NCBI GenBank assembly: GCA_030671095.1
Contig: DAOVAK010000054.1
Span: forward strand, 1-10,025
Length of the DNA: 10,025 nt
From: Deltaproteobacteria bacterium
Lineage (GTDB): Bacteria > Desulfobacterota > DSM-4660 > Desulfatiglandales > HGW-15
Direction: 5' to 3'
Positions 1 through 6,558 of the stretch are shown one piece after another. The notes under the pieces are model-generated. The model ran no database searches. It saw only the letters and a list, made by a program, of their open reading frames with translations, and had not been told where the DNA came from. Numbering within the stretch: the stretch's first letter is position 1; the number at the start of each line of letters is the position of its first letter. The position numbers were made by a program, and so were the translations under genes.

Positions 1-1
1 G

Positions 2-193
2 GATAAAGGGGATACCTATAAAGCCAGGCGGGAGGATTTCCACACTCAGCTCATCCGCAGAGGCGTCTTTTTACACCCACACCATCATGGATATATTTGT
101 TACAGGCACACTGAACAGGATCTGGACATAGCGGCTAAAGCGATAGATGAAGCTCTGGCCTATGTAAATGAAAAACATGGTGTTCTTACATAG
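2..193 (+). CDS. Class-III PLP-dependent aminotransferase, C-terminal end only (glutamate-1-semialdehyde aminotransferase-like)
   Basis: The frame is open from base 2 to a TAG at 191-193 and encodes the last 63 residues of a protein whose start lies before the window. The segment GVFLHPHHHGYICYRHTEQD, followed by an amphipathic helix (DLDIAAKAIDEALAYV), matches the small C-terminal domain of class-III aminotransferases. In that family a GVFxHPHH-type strand precedes an HTxxDID helix, as in glutamate-1-semialdehyde 2,1-aminomutase and its relatives. These are cytosolic pyridoxal-phosphate enzymes; the catalytic lysine and cofactor-binding domain are outside the window, so the substrate cannot be given. 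The gene converges on the oxidoreductase at 455-1612. Confidence 0.8.
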   Translation, partial: DKGDTYKARREDFHTQLIRRGVFLHPHHHGYICYRHTEQDLDIAAKAIDEALAYVNEKHGVLT

Positions 194-198
194 AGGCA

Positions 199-300
199 AT
201 GACGCAAACCGAAATTGACAGGGTGATTACAGCCATAGGTGGCACCCTGTCACAGCTGACGCCTTTCATTCTAGAAATTACCCCCCAGTTGATAGGCTAG
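199..300 (+). CDS. Doubtful 33-aa ORF after the aminotransferase, resembling an aminotransferase tail
   Basis: An ATG five bases after the aminotransferase stop opens a 33-codon frame ending in TAG at 298-300. Its start, MTQTEIDRVITAIGGTL, has the pattern of the final helix of class-III aminotransferases (T-x-x-(E/D)-I-D-R-x-x-x-A-I). It could be a leftover tail from a second aminotransferase copy, a translationally coupled small peptide, or chance. A weak AGAGG stretch (192-196) lies immediately before the ATG, too close to be a normal ribosome site. No family is recognised. Confidence 0.25.
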   Translation: MTQTEIDRVITAIGGTLSQLTPFILEITPQLIG

Positions 301-373
301 CGACAAAGGACGGTCTGGAGATTGGATAAGCTGGAGAAAGCACCTAAAAAGAAGGGAGGTTGAATCGGTGAGT

Positions 374-393
374 CGGTTTTAAGTGATAAACCG
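374..393. other. Small inverted repeat between convergent genes
   Basis: CGGTTT (374-379) and AAACCG (388-393) form a perfect 6-bp stem around an 8-base loop. It lies between the two convergent genes, where a terminator would be expected, but neither strand has a clear T-run after it. The rest of 301-454 shows no gene. A good ribosome-binding-like AAGGGAGG precedes a GTG at 368, but that frame stops after four codons. Confidence 0.3.
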
Positions 394-454
394 GGTCAAT
401 TTCAACCGCGCATCCGCAAAATGGCAGGTCCTTCATGGCCATGGCAGATCCAGG

Positions 455-1612
455 CTAAAGTGCACGCATAGATGTTATCATTTCCGTTTGATGTATTTTT
501 GCGCCTCTCTTTAGGAGAGCGGCAAAATATTTTTCTGGATCGATGCAGCCTTCTGGGGCCACCACTCCCTTTACTTTAATATCGCCAGAGTGCGACATTA
601 GAGCCGCGATCGACGCGGCAATTCCTGTTCCTGGTGCCGTCCTGCCTACGATGTCGGAAGTGTATGTCACCTGTTTCCCTTTTCTTTCCCCCTTTACGAT
701 CACTTTCATGCCCGAAGCCATGGGTCCTTGATCTTTGTTATTGGGAATTGTCCCCCAAAGTCGCAACGTTAGATCATATGGCACTACTTCAGTCCCTTTG
801 ACCTCTATGGGCTTCGTACTGAGAAGGCCTGACTCATTCTGTTCTTTAATTAGCTGGTCTACCCATGGGGGTAGTAGCGCCCCTTTGATAACGACCGTTT
901 TTACGCCGTCTATATACCGTGGCATTGTGAGTGGCTGAGGATGACCGACATAATGAACCTGACAGGTACCAAGGGGTTCAAGGAATGTAGCCGTCTCCTC
1001 ACCGGTACCGGCTTGCACATATTCTAGATTACCATCCAAATATTGGGGGACAGTAGCTGTATTCATATGAAGGCTATGATCCCAGGCTGCACCCGAAGTC
1101 GCACCTTCCTCCAGGTCGGCGATACTTACCACCCAAAATAATGCGATCTCGTCAACGCGATCCAGTTGATTCGCATAATCCTTGGCTATGAGGTTGTTTG
1201 TGCCCGGATCCGATCCCATCCCTGTCAAGATGGTTATACCTGCTTCCTTGGCAGGATTATCAATTTCAGGAACAAAGAGATTCACAACCGTCTTATACTC
1301 ATCGGAAATATCTACATAATTGACCTTCGCTTCGATAGCCGCCCTGGATACTGTGACACCTGTCTTGTGGAATGGTCCCGCGCAGTTAATGACCACGTCA
1401 ACATCTTTCATTGCTCTGACCAGGCCCTCGGTATCGTTTACATCGATTCTAATGAGCGATACCTTTTCACTGGTGCGCAACTTATCATACAATCTATTTG
1501 GGTCTGTAATTATATCACCCAAAATGACTTTCTTAACCAGCTCCTGCTTAATCAGGTCCCGGGCGGCTGCCTGGCCCATACTCCCCGTTCCGCCTAATAC
1601 CATTGCCTGCAT
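455..1612 (-). CDS. Saccharopine dehydrogenase-family NAD(P)-dependent oxidoreductase
   Basis: The protein is 385 residues from the preferred start. Its N-terminus, MQAMVLGGTGSMGQAAARDL, is a Rossmann strand-glycine loop-helix (GGTGSMG). It is followed by an acidic strand end, the DVVINCAGPF strand typical of the family, and a MGSDPGTNNLIA segment matching the GxxPGxxN motif of saccharopine dehydrogenase/reductase-like proteins. The family acts on amino-acid adducts such as saccharopine or carboxynorspermidine, but many members are uncharacterised, so the substrate is unknown. The frame stays open upstream to an ATG at 1690. ATG 1612 is preferred because a strong GGAGAGGG lies just before it, the Rossmann motif begins at residue 4, and the extra 26 residues look unlike the fold. 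No lysine, spermidine or other pathway partner is adjacent. It is probably monocistronic within what is visible. Confidence 0.85.
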   Translation of the reverse strand: MQAMVLGGTGSMGQAAARDLIKQELVKKVILGDIITDPNRLYDKLRTSEKVSLIRIDVNDTEGLVRAMKDVDVVINCAGPFHKTGVTVSRAAIEAKVNYVDISDEYKTVVNLFVPEIDNPAKEAGITILTGMGSDPGTNNLIAKDYANQLDRVDEIALFWVVSIADLEEGATSGAAWDHSLHMNTATVPQYLDGNLEYVQAGTGEETATFLEPLGTCQVHYVGHPQPLTMPRYIDGVKTVVIKGALLPPWVDQLIKEQNESGLLSTKPIEVKGTEVVPYDLTLRLWGTIPNNKDQGPMASGMKVIVKGERKGKQVTYTSDIVGRTAPGTGIAASIAALMSHSGDIKVKGVVAPEGCIDPEKYFAALLKRGAKIHQTEMITSMRAL

Positions 1613-1615
1613 CTT

Positions 1616-1623
1616 CCCTCTCC
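1616..1623 (-). promoter_or_regulatory. Ribosome-binding site deciding the oxidoreductase start
   Basis: Read on the minus strand, GGAGAGGG sits three bases before the ATG at 1612-1610. The competing in-frame ATGs at 1690 and 1660 have no comparable purine-rich site, so this supports the shorter protein. The spacing is short, with the GGAG core seven bases from the ATG. Confidence 0.65.
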
Positions 1624-1630
1624 GCTCTAA

Positions 1631-1636
1631 ATTATA
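1631..1636 (-). promoter_or_regulatory. Possible -10 element (TATAAT) for the oxidoreductase gene
   Basis: A perfect TATAAT reads on the minus strand 18 bases before the proposed start codon. Transcription beginning about seven bases later would leave a short leader that still contains the GGAGAGGG. It would also exclude the upstream ATGs. The -35 region at normal spacing (TGAGTA or neighbours) is poor, so this is only a candidate. Confidence 0.35.
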
Positions 1637-1690
1637 ATTGACTGCTGATCCTTTACTCATACCATATGCTGCTGACCTAGCAAATGGCAA

Positions 1691-2337
1691 TCATGTTTAT
1701 AAAAAGAGTCCACGGTTGTATTTCACCAAGCTCCACTACCTGAAATTGACTTCTCTGGCTATGGTGTTAGGAGCTCCCTTTTTGGGGACCCGAGTATAGG
1801 GAATTTCCCCTTGTGTGTCAATTGGAAAGGCGCCTTATGATATGGAGCAGCCGCCTTCGTCAAGACTACGGCGCGCCAAGGAGCATGGAGCCCCAGTTGA
1901 ATAGGCTGCGCATTGAACGGGGTAAACATGGCGCGTCCCCATAAGGGAGCCAGGACTAGCCTCAAATCCGATTCCTTTTGACTTCAAGTGTCCTACATGG
2001 TTTAATGAAAGATAAGTTTCCCTTTCGCCCATTTGACGTGGATGTGCGAAGTTCTACCATTGAAAAATACCTGATACGAGGCCTTTCTCACCCCTGGCAG
2101 CCAGTCGTACCATCTATGAGGATTCTGATCGTCATATCTCAGCCGCTTTTGAAAAACGAATGCACCGAGACGCCCTAACCTGGTTATGCAAAAGGGAAGC
2201 GCGGTGGCTATTCAGATGTGGCGGAGCATCTGCCAGGACAGGATGGGAACCTCACATCAACACGGTCCGGCTCCAGCGTCAGGGGGTTCTGAGGAAGCTC
2301 GACCAATCGATGCAAACTTGATTTCCGGGAACACATT
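1691..2337. other. Gap without a convincing gene between divergent genes
   Basis: This stretch separates the minus-strand oxidoreductase from the plus-strand pseudokinase gene. It contains one repeat cluster (1842-1931) and small inverted repeats, for example GGGAA-T-TTCCC at 1799-1809 and CAGATG-8-CATCTG at 2213-2232. Short open frames exist (1978-2178, and a second from 2064 to a stop at 2319). They match no family I recognise, have no ribosome-binding sites, and could be decayed remnants. No clear promoter for the downstream gene was found. Confidence 0.5.
1842..1931 (+). repeat. Intergenic repeat cluster, copy 1: CCGCC module, GAGCATG heptads and palindromic element
   Basis: The order is as follows. 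A CCGCC-TTC-GTC module starts at 1851 and ends near CGCCAAG at 1874-1880. The heptad GAGCATG follows at 1881-1887 with GAGC at 1888-1891. Next is a 36-base element at 1892-1927, beginning CCCAGTTGAATAG and ending ATTGAACGGGGTAAAC. ATG then completes the interrupted heptad at 1928-1930. The same element, with a longer centre, lies at 9166-9210, and CCGCC modules plus heptads recur at 6318-6470. The outer arms of the element pair (CCCC with GGGG, GTTGAAT with ATTGAAC at one mismatch). Confidence 0.8.
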
Positions 2338-5300
2338 ATGAAGTTGTGTCAGAAATGTGGCCAATCGGTGGCCGAAGATGTTGGCACGTGTCCAAGCTGC
2401 GGTGGCGAAGTCGGCGAAGGGATAAAATATGTCGACGAGTACCGGATAGAGGAGGTTCTACACGAGGGCCACGACAGCATTCTCTGCCGTGCCGTCAAAG
2501 AGGGCGATGAGAGGCCTGTCATGATCCGACTTTTCACGCCTCAATCTGCACTCAACGAGGAGGTGGCCGACAGACTCAAGAAGGAATTGGAGGAACTTAA
2601 GAAGCTTCCTGCTGAGCATTTCGTCAGCCACCAGGAGATCAGGCGGTCCTCTGATGGATTGTGGTACCGGGTCAGCGAATGGGTTGACGCAGAGAGCTGG
2701 GGCGACCTGGTGCGCTCCGGGCACCTCGAGGACTACAGAGAGGCCTTTGACCTCTTTTCCAGAATGGCATCCACCTTGACCACCCTCCACGAGGCAGGAC
2801 ACATCATCCCCCATCTGATCCTGAATGACATCATGTTGATAAAGGACGAAGCGGGCGCATATGAGGTCAAAATCGACTACAAGCTCTCCCGATTCCTGGA
2901 CCCGAAACTGGATCGGCCGGGTCCCATGTTGAAACGACTTTTGGCCTGTCACCCGGACATCATAAATCAGCGACCGCTGGATTTCCGAAGTGATATTTGG
3001 TCGCTGGGTAAGATTTTCATAGAACTCCTCACGGCCGACTATGAGACCTGCGACTTCACGGCAAAAATAGATGAGCTGTCGCTGCCCCAAGAGGCTGAAG
3101 CCCTCTTTAGAACCATGCTGGCCGAGGACCCGGCTCTGCGGCCAGGCTCTATGGGCGAGGTGGCCGAAACCCTCAGCTGGATCTCGGCAGAGGAGATTGA
3201 AAAGGCTAAAACACGGGCGATGGAGCTGGCTTCAACTTCGGCCAAGGCGGTCAGCCGGATCAAGAGAAGGCAGAAATGGCTGGCGGCCTCGATCGCCCTG
3301 TTGATCGTGGCCGGAGTCGTTGCCTGGTTTCAACTGGGCGTGAGGAAGAAGGACAGCGTAGCCGTTCTTGAGAGTTACGCCAATCAGTACGCCCGATCCG
3401 TGGCCTTTGTGGTGGTGGAATATTGGCTGAAAGAGGGCGAGAATACCATTTATCGAAATCGTGGTGAGGGCACAGCTTTTCTGGCAGACAGGGACGGGTA
3501 CTTGCTGACCAACCGCCATGTGGCCTGCCCCTGGCTAGAAGACAGCACCCTCCTTGAGGTCATTGCCCTTTTCAGACAAAGTGGCCGCTCAGCCCGCTTT
3601 GGCTACAAGATGTTGCTCTGGTTCGAAGGGGAAAAGGCATTTAAGCGCTCCGCTGACCTGATTGGCTCCGAGGAACTGGCTGACATCTACTTTCTCGGTT
3701 CAGCCTTTCGCTCGGACGGCATCCCTCGCCTGACGATTGCCGGGGTGGCCAAACCCCCGGTCCAAACCCGGAAACTTGTCATATCCCCGCTCAGGGATGA
3801 TTTCGCGGTTCTCAAAATAGACCACGTGCCGGCGGGGCTAAGTCCTCTGCCCCTGGACCTGAAGCTGGACCCCAGGCGCATTCCCAAGCTCTCAGGGGTC
3901 ATGACCCTGGGGTTTCCCCTGGGCAGCCGATACCAGGGGACCACCGTCAACGTGAGCGTCACCGGGGGCCATGTGCGCCGTACATTTGAAGACCTGCTCC
4001 AGGTTGACGTGGCATTCTACGGGGGTGACAGCGGGGGGCCGATCATCGACACGCGCGGGAAGGTCATCGGCATCGCTTCCGGGGTGGCCACGACCCTGGC
4101 TCCGGGGGTGATGCCTATTATCACCCCCTTATGGAACATGGCGATGGTCCAACCCATTACAAAAGCCGCTGCCTTTCTCCAGGATCTAAAAGCGGGCCAG
4201 GTCAAATGGAACGGCATTCTCAATCTATCCGTGGAGGAAAAGCTCAGAAAAATTATCCAGACAGCCTTTCAGGGACGCTGGGCCGAAGCCATGACCCTGG
4301 CAGATGAAGAGCTCAAGCTCAGCTCCGATCCCTCCCTTGTCATGGCCGGAGGTATGATGCACTTCTGCGCGGGTGACGACCAGGGTGCTAGCCGGCTTTT
4401 TGTGCAGTCCGTGTCCATGGACCCAGAGAACAGTCTGGCCAGGCTGATGCTGTATATCATCGCCTGGAAGGCAGGCGCTCCCTCCATGGAGATTCATCGC
4501 AAGGCGTTGTTGGTCCTGGACTGGCGCTCTGAGGCCGAGTTTCTGGGTTACGTCTGCCGGGTTCTGGAAGGCATGGTAGAGGAGGAAACGGCCCTCAAAG
4601 GTTGGGAAACCGCGGGCGAACGTAGTTGGCTCCGTTACGCTGTAGGCCTTATCAAGGAAAAACGCGGGCAGTGGGCTGAATCGGAGAGCTCGCTGAAGGA
4701 GGCCGTGTTGTCCGCGAATGCCGAAGCCTGGGAATTCTTCTTGTCCCGGGCAAAACTGGAGGAGATTCAGAAGAGGAGGCTGGATGCTCTGCAGGGTAAT
4801 GGTCAGTGGGCTGAGTATCAAGGGAGCATTGAGGCATTCAACCAGATCGTCCTAAAAGACCAGATGACCAAGGATAGCCGACGGTCCGAGGTGGCCGATC
4901 TAAGGGCGGAGCTTCAACTCCCTGCCAGCAGCCTGAAGAGCCGGAGAGAAGCGCTTGAGAGAATCTTGGGGATAGCTCCGGACAATGGGGACGTTCTGGT
5001 AGGGCTGGCTTTGTACAGCGCCATGGAAGAGGCGTGGGACGAGGCCTTGGCATACACCCGGACGTTCCTGAAAAGAAGCGGGAGACAGAGCGCCAGTCGC
5101 CTGCGCATGGGGCTCTTGGAGGCCGAGATTCTGCGTTACACAGGGAAACAGGAGGAGGCTCGAGCCGGCCTTGAGGCGTATAACCAGGTGACGAGGGATC
5201 CGTGGTTCCGGGCCATCAGCGAGTGCCTGCTGGGGAAACGCAGCGTGGAGTCCCTGGAAAAGGAGGCGGGAATCCGTCCAGAGAACCTCATTACCCTTTA

Positions 5301-5451
5301 CACGGCCTTGGGTTTGTGGGCCGAAGGGTCCGGGGAAAAGGAGAGGGCTGTCGAATACTACAAAGAAGCCCTGGAGTCTCTACTGGATACCTGGCACGAG
5401 TTTGAATTCGCCAGGGAAAGGATAAAGCGTCTGAAGGGGCAGTTAGGGTGA
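2338..5451 (+). CDS. Zinc ribbon - pseudokinase - transmembrane - trypsin-like protease - TPR fusion protein
   Basis: This is a 1037-residue protein. Residues 1-25 form a CxxC...CxxC zinc ribbon (C4, C7, C18, C21). About 35-285 has a Hanks-type kinase fold: SDIWSLG with the helix-F Asp219, and the late conserved Arg268. Its catalytic residues are gone. There is no glycine loop (LHEGHDS), the strand-3 Lys is Arg64, HRD is IPH (157-159), the catalytic-loop Lys is Ile161 and its Asn is Asp164, and DFG is DYK (180-182). It is therefore probably a pseudokinase. A basic stretch (R307-K313) precedes one membrane helix (about 314-335), so the N-terminus should be cytoplasmic and the rest periplasmic. 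A trypsin/DegP-like domain follows with His394 (TNRHV), Asp488 (DDFAVLK) and Ser565 (GDSGGP), an apparently active triad. From about 640 to the end are TPR-like helical repeats. A moderate GGGA lies before the ATG, and the zinc ribbon at the very N-terminus supports the start. Substrate and signal are unknown. Confidence 0.9.
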   Translation: MKLCQKCGQSVAEDVGTCPSCGGEVGEGIKYVDEYRIEEVLHEGHDSILCRAVKEGDERPVMIRLFTPQSALNEEVADRLKKELEELKKLPAEHFVSHQEIRRSSDGLWYRVSEWVDAESWGDLVRSGHLEDYREAFDLFSRMASTLTTLHEAGHIIPHLILNDIMLIKDEAGAYEVKIDYKLSRFLDPKLDRPGPMLKRLLACHPDIINQRPLDFRSDIWSLGKIFIELLTADYETCDFTAKIDELSLPQEAEALFRTMLAEDPALRPGSMGEVAETLSWISAEEIEKAKTRAMELASTSAKAVSRIKRRQKWLAASIALLIVAGVVAWFQLGVRKKDSVAVLESYANQYARSVAFVVVEYWLKEGENTIYRNRGEGTAFLADRDGYLLTNRHVACPWLEDSTLLEVIALFRQSGRSARFGYKMLLWFEGEKAFKRSADLIGSEELADIYFLGSAFRSDGIPRLTIAGVAKPPVQTRKLVISPLRDDFAVLKIDHVPAGLSPLPLDLKLDPRRIPKLSGVMTLGFPLGSRYQGTTVNVSVTGGHVRRTFEDLLQVDVAFYGGDSGGPIIDTRGKVIGIASGVATTLAPGVMPIITPLWNMAMVQPITKAAAFLQDLKAGQVKWNGILNLSVEEKLRKIIQTAFQGRWAEAMTLADEELKLSSDPSLVMAGGMMHFCAGDDQGASRLFVQSVSMDPENSLARLMLYIIAWKAGAPSMEIHRKALLVLDWRSEAEFLGYVCRVLEGMVEEETALKGWETAGERSWLRYAVGLIKEKRGQWAESESSLKEAVLSANAEAWEFFLSRAKLEEIQKRRLDALQGNGQWAEYQGSIEAFNQIVLKDQMTKDSRRSEVADLRAELQLPASSLKSRREALERILGIAPDNGDVLVGLALYSAMEEAWDEALAYTRTFLKRSGRQSASRLRMGLLEAEILRYTGKQEEARAGLEAYNQVTRDPWFRAISECLLGKRSVESLEKEAGIRPENLITLYTALGLWAEGSGEKERAVEYYKEALESLLDTWHEFEFARERIKRLKGQLG

Positions 5452-5539
5452 GCATTTCACCCCGGTATGTTGGGATGCACCTACGGGACATGCAAAGGCC
5501 GTAAAGGCGGTAGCGCATCGAATTCAACAGGCAACATAC

Positions 5540-6046
5540 ATGACACTAACAAACAAAATGAAGTTCAAGATGATGTCCTTCGTTCATGAAACTCTCTATG
5601 GTGTATTCAGAGATCCCTACAAGGCTCTGAATGCTGCGGGACTTAAAGCGGGTCAGCAGGTCCTGGAACTTGGCTGTGGCCCAGGTTTTTTCACCATTCC
5701 CGCGGCAAAGATTGTGGGGGAGGGAGGAAGCATCCTCGCACTGGACGTAAATCCGCTGGCCGTGGAACACGTTCAACAAAAGATCGAAACCGAAGGCGTG
5801 ACCAACGCCAAGACCATGCGGGCCGACGCTGCGCGGACGGACTTGCCCGGGCAAGGCTTTGACCTTGTCTTTGTTTTTGGTTTTGCTCGGCCCGTAGGAG
5901 GTATGGAGACCATTTGGCCCGAACTTCATCGTCTTTTGAAGGCGGCAGGGGTGCTATCTGTCGAAGGGCGGCTTGGGCCTCCAAGTGAGCTTTTTCAGCC
6001 CGTGAAGCGCCAAAGAAGGATCGCCCAGTTCAGAAAGATTGGATAA
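5540..6046 (+). CDS. Class-I SAM-dependent methyltransferase (UbiE/Methyltransf_25-like)
   Basis: The protein has 168 residues. Motif I is VLELGCGPGFFT (41-52), the S-adenosylmethionine-binding glycine loop. An acidic residue ending the next strand (LALD, Asp69) should contact the ribose. DLVFVFGFARP (108-118) and HRLLKAAGVLSVEG (130-143) fit motifs II and III. The protein is short but appears complete: it ends in a basic tail (KRQRRIAQFRKIG) after the last core strands. Being small and soluble, it is expected in the cytosol; the methyl acceptor cannot be inferred. The start is uncertain, since no strong ribosome site precedes 5540 and ATG 5558 or ATG 5570 are possible. It lies 88 bases after the pseudokinase-protease gene on the same strand, so co-transcription is possible but unproved. 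Confidence 0.85.
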   Translation: MTLTNKMKFKMMSFVHETLYGVFRDPYKALNAAGLKAGQQVLELGCGPGFFTIPAAKIVGEGGSILALDVNPLAVEHVQQKIETEGVTNAKTMRADAARTDLPGQGFDLVFVFGFARPVGGMETIWPELHRLLKAAGVLSVEGRLGPPSELFQPVKRQRRIAQFRKIG

Positions 6047-6087
6047 GATGGTGGTAAATCTGAGACCCGTCATTCCGTCCGCGAGAA

Positions 6088-6279
6088 ATGAAGAAATCTA
6101 ACAGAAAAGGAAAAAACAAAAGGTTAACCCCATCTAGCATAGTAGGTATGGCTATGGGGTTTGGACTCATTGCTGTAGGTTCTTACCACGCTTTCATGCT
6201 TGGCAATCCCGGCGCCTATTTCGTCATATTCCTTGGTGCGGTGTTTTGTGCGGTCATTTTCTGGTTTTATAGAGGTTAA
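6088..6279 (+). CDS. Small two-helix membrane protein, function unknown
   Basis: The protein has 63 residues. A strongly basic N-terminus (KKSNRKGKNKR) precedes two hydrophobic segments: about 18-38 (IVGMAMGFGLIAVGSYHAFM) and about 43-61 (AYFVIFLGAVFCAVIFWFY), joined by a short LGNPG turn. The positive-inside rule puts both ends in the cytoplasm. The ribosome site is weak (GCGAGAA). The gene begins 41 bases after the methyltransferase stop, so it may share its transcript. The clean hydrophobic pattern and lysine-rich lead argue for a real gene, but no family is recognised. Confidence 0.55.
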   Translation: MKKSNRKGKNKRLTPSSIVGMAMGFGLIAVGSYHAFMLGNPGAYFVIFLGAVFCAVIFWFYRG

Positions 6280-6283
6280 GAAA

Positions 6284-6294
6284 AAGGAGGAGGT
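6284..6294 (+). promoter_or_regulatory. Near-perfect Shine-Dalgarno leading into repeat sequence
   Basis: AAGGAGGAGGT lies nine bases before the ATG at 6304. The frame from that ATG (65 codons, to 6501) is read through tandem repeats and hairpin modules, and its product is low-complexity. One reading is that a real gene start was overwritten by repeat insertion; another is that the purine tract is accidental. Confidence 0.4.
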
Positions 6295-6317
6295 CGATTC
6301 CAGATGACAGACGACAG

Positions 6318-6343
6318 CCGCCTTCGCCTCATGGCTTCGGCGG
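6318..6343. repeat. CCGCC/GGCGG hairpin module
   Basis: The module reads CCGCC-TTC-GCC-TCAT-GGC-TTC-GGCGG. The outer 5-bp and inner 3-bp stems are separated by a symmetric TTC/TTC internal loop and capped by TCAT. Related modules are at 6372-6395 and, more degenerate, from 1851. Confidence 0.65.
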
Positions 6344-6431
6344 GCCAAGGAGAACAGACGACAGACAACACCCGCCGTCGCCAAAGCTATGGCGGTCGAG
6401 AAACTTCGGCGGGACAAGTCGGCGCGGCAAG

Positions 6432-6470
6432 GAGCAAAGAGCATAGAGCACAGAGCATGGAGCTAAGAGC
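6432..6470 (+). repeat. Degenerate 7-base tandem repeat (GAGCNNN)
   Basis: The units are GAGCAAA, GAGCATA, GAGCACA, GAGCATG and GAGCTAA, then a final GAGC, with exact 7-base spacing throughout. The first four bases are invariant and the last three vary. A 7-base period is not a multiple of three and argues against coding. Confidence 0.85.
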
Positions 6471-6524
6471 AGCCGGCCTCAGGGGTTTTTCTTTTGTTTA
6501 GTATCTGGTATGTGTTTTTTGTCC

Positions 6525-6552
6525 TTGACTTAACCACTCGACACTGTATGTT
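6525..6552 (+). promoter_or_regulatory. Predicted sigma-70-type promoter TTGACT-N16-TATGTT
   Basis: TTGACT (6525-6530) matches five of six -35 consensus bases. TATGTT (6547-6552) matches four of six -10 bases, with a 16-base spacer. Transcription would start near 6559 and run into the terminator-like structure ending at 6643, with no gene between. Confidence 0.45.
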
Positions 6553-6558
6553 GGCAAG

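Larger units (their letters stand above)
6304..6470 (+). repeat. Composite intergenic repeat region: ACGACAG and GAGCATA heptads with two CCGCC hairpins
   Basis: The region starts with a short 7-base-period stretch (ATGACAG, ACGACAG). A CCGCC...GGCGG hairpin follows at 6318-6343, then CCAAGGAGAACAG and a second 7-base-period stretch (ACAGACG, ACAGACA). A second CCGCC-GTC-GCC...GGCGG module lies at 6372-6395, then two half-related pieces (CTTCGGCGGGACAAG, GGCGCGGCAAG). It ends in a GAGC heptad array. The order CCGCC module, CAAG, GAGC heptads is the same as at 1851-1891. Apart from the small RNA candidate and its promoter, nothing else is seen in 6280-6690. Confidence 0.75.

Noticed and set aside
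1613..1690. 26-residue N-terminal extension of the oxidoreductase (start at 1690)
   Set aside because: The extension has no ribosome site, does not fit the Rossmann fold, and a TATAAT-like element lies inside it.
1759..2032. Two overlapping minus-strand open frames across the repeat cluster
   Set aside because: They run through the heptad and palindromic repeat, encode no family, and lack ribosome sites.
1978..2319. Plus-strand frames upstream of the fusion gene (1978-2178 and 2064-2321) considered as a decayed gene
   Set aside because: The products resemble nothing I recognise and have no start signals; kept only as a comment in the gap entry.
2458..3090. Long minus-strand open frame opposite the pseudokinase region (210 codons)
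   Set aside because: It lies entirely antisense to a domain with clear kinase-fold motifs, has no recognisable domain, and is explained by the GC-rich coding strand.
4225..4821. Minus-strand open frame of 198 codons
   Set aside because: Antisense to the TPR-like half of the fusion protein, with no motif and no ribosome site.
6304..6470. CRISPR array
   Set aside because: The repeat unit is 7 bases, with no 25-40-base direct repeats separated by unique spacers and no cas genes nearby.
6304..6501. 65-codon ORF with a strong ribosome site
   Set aside because: Its product is dictated by 7-base repeats and hairpin modules; reported as a finding but not as a gene.
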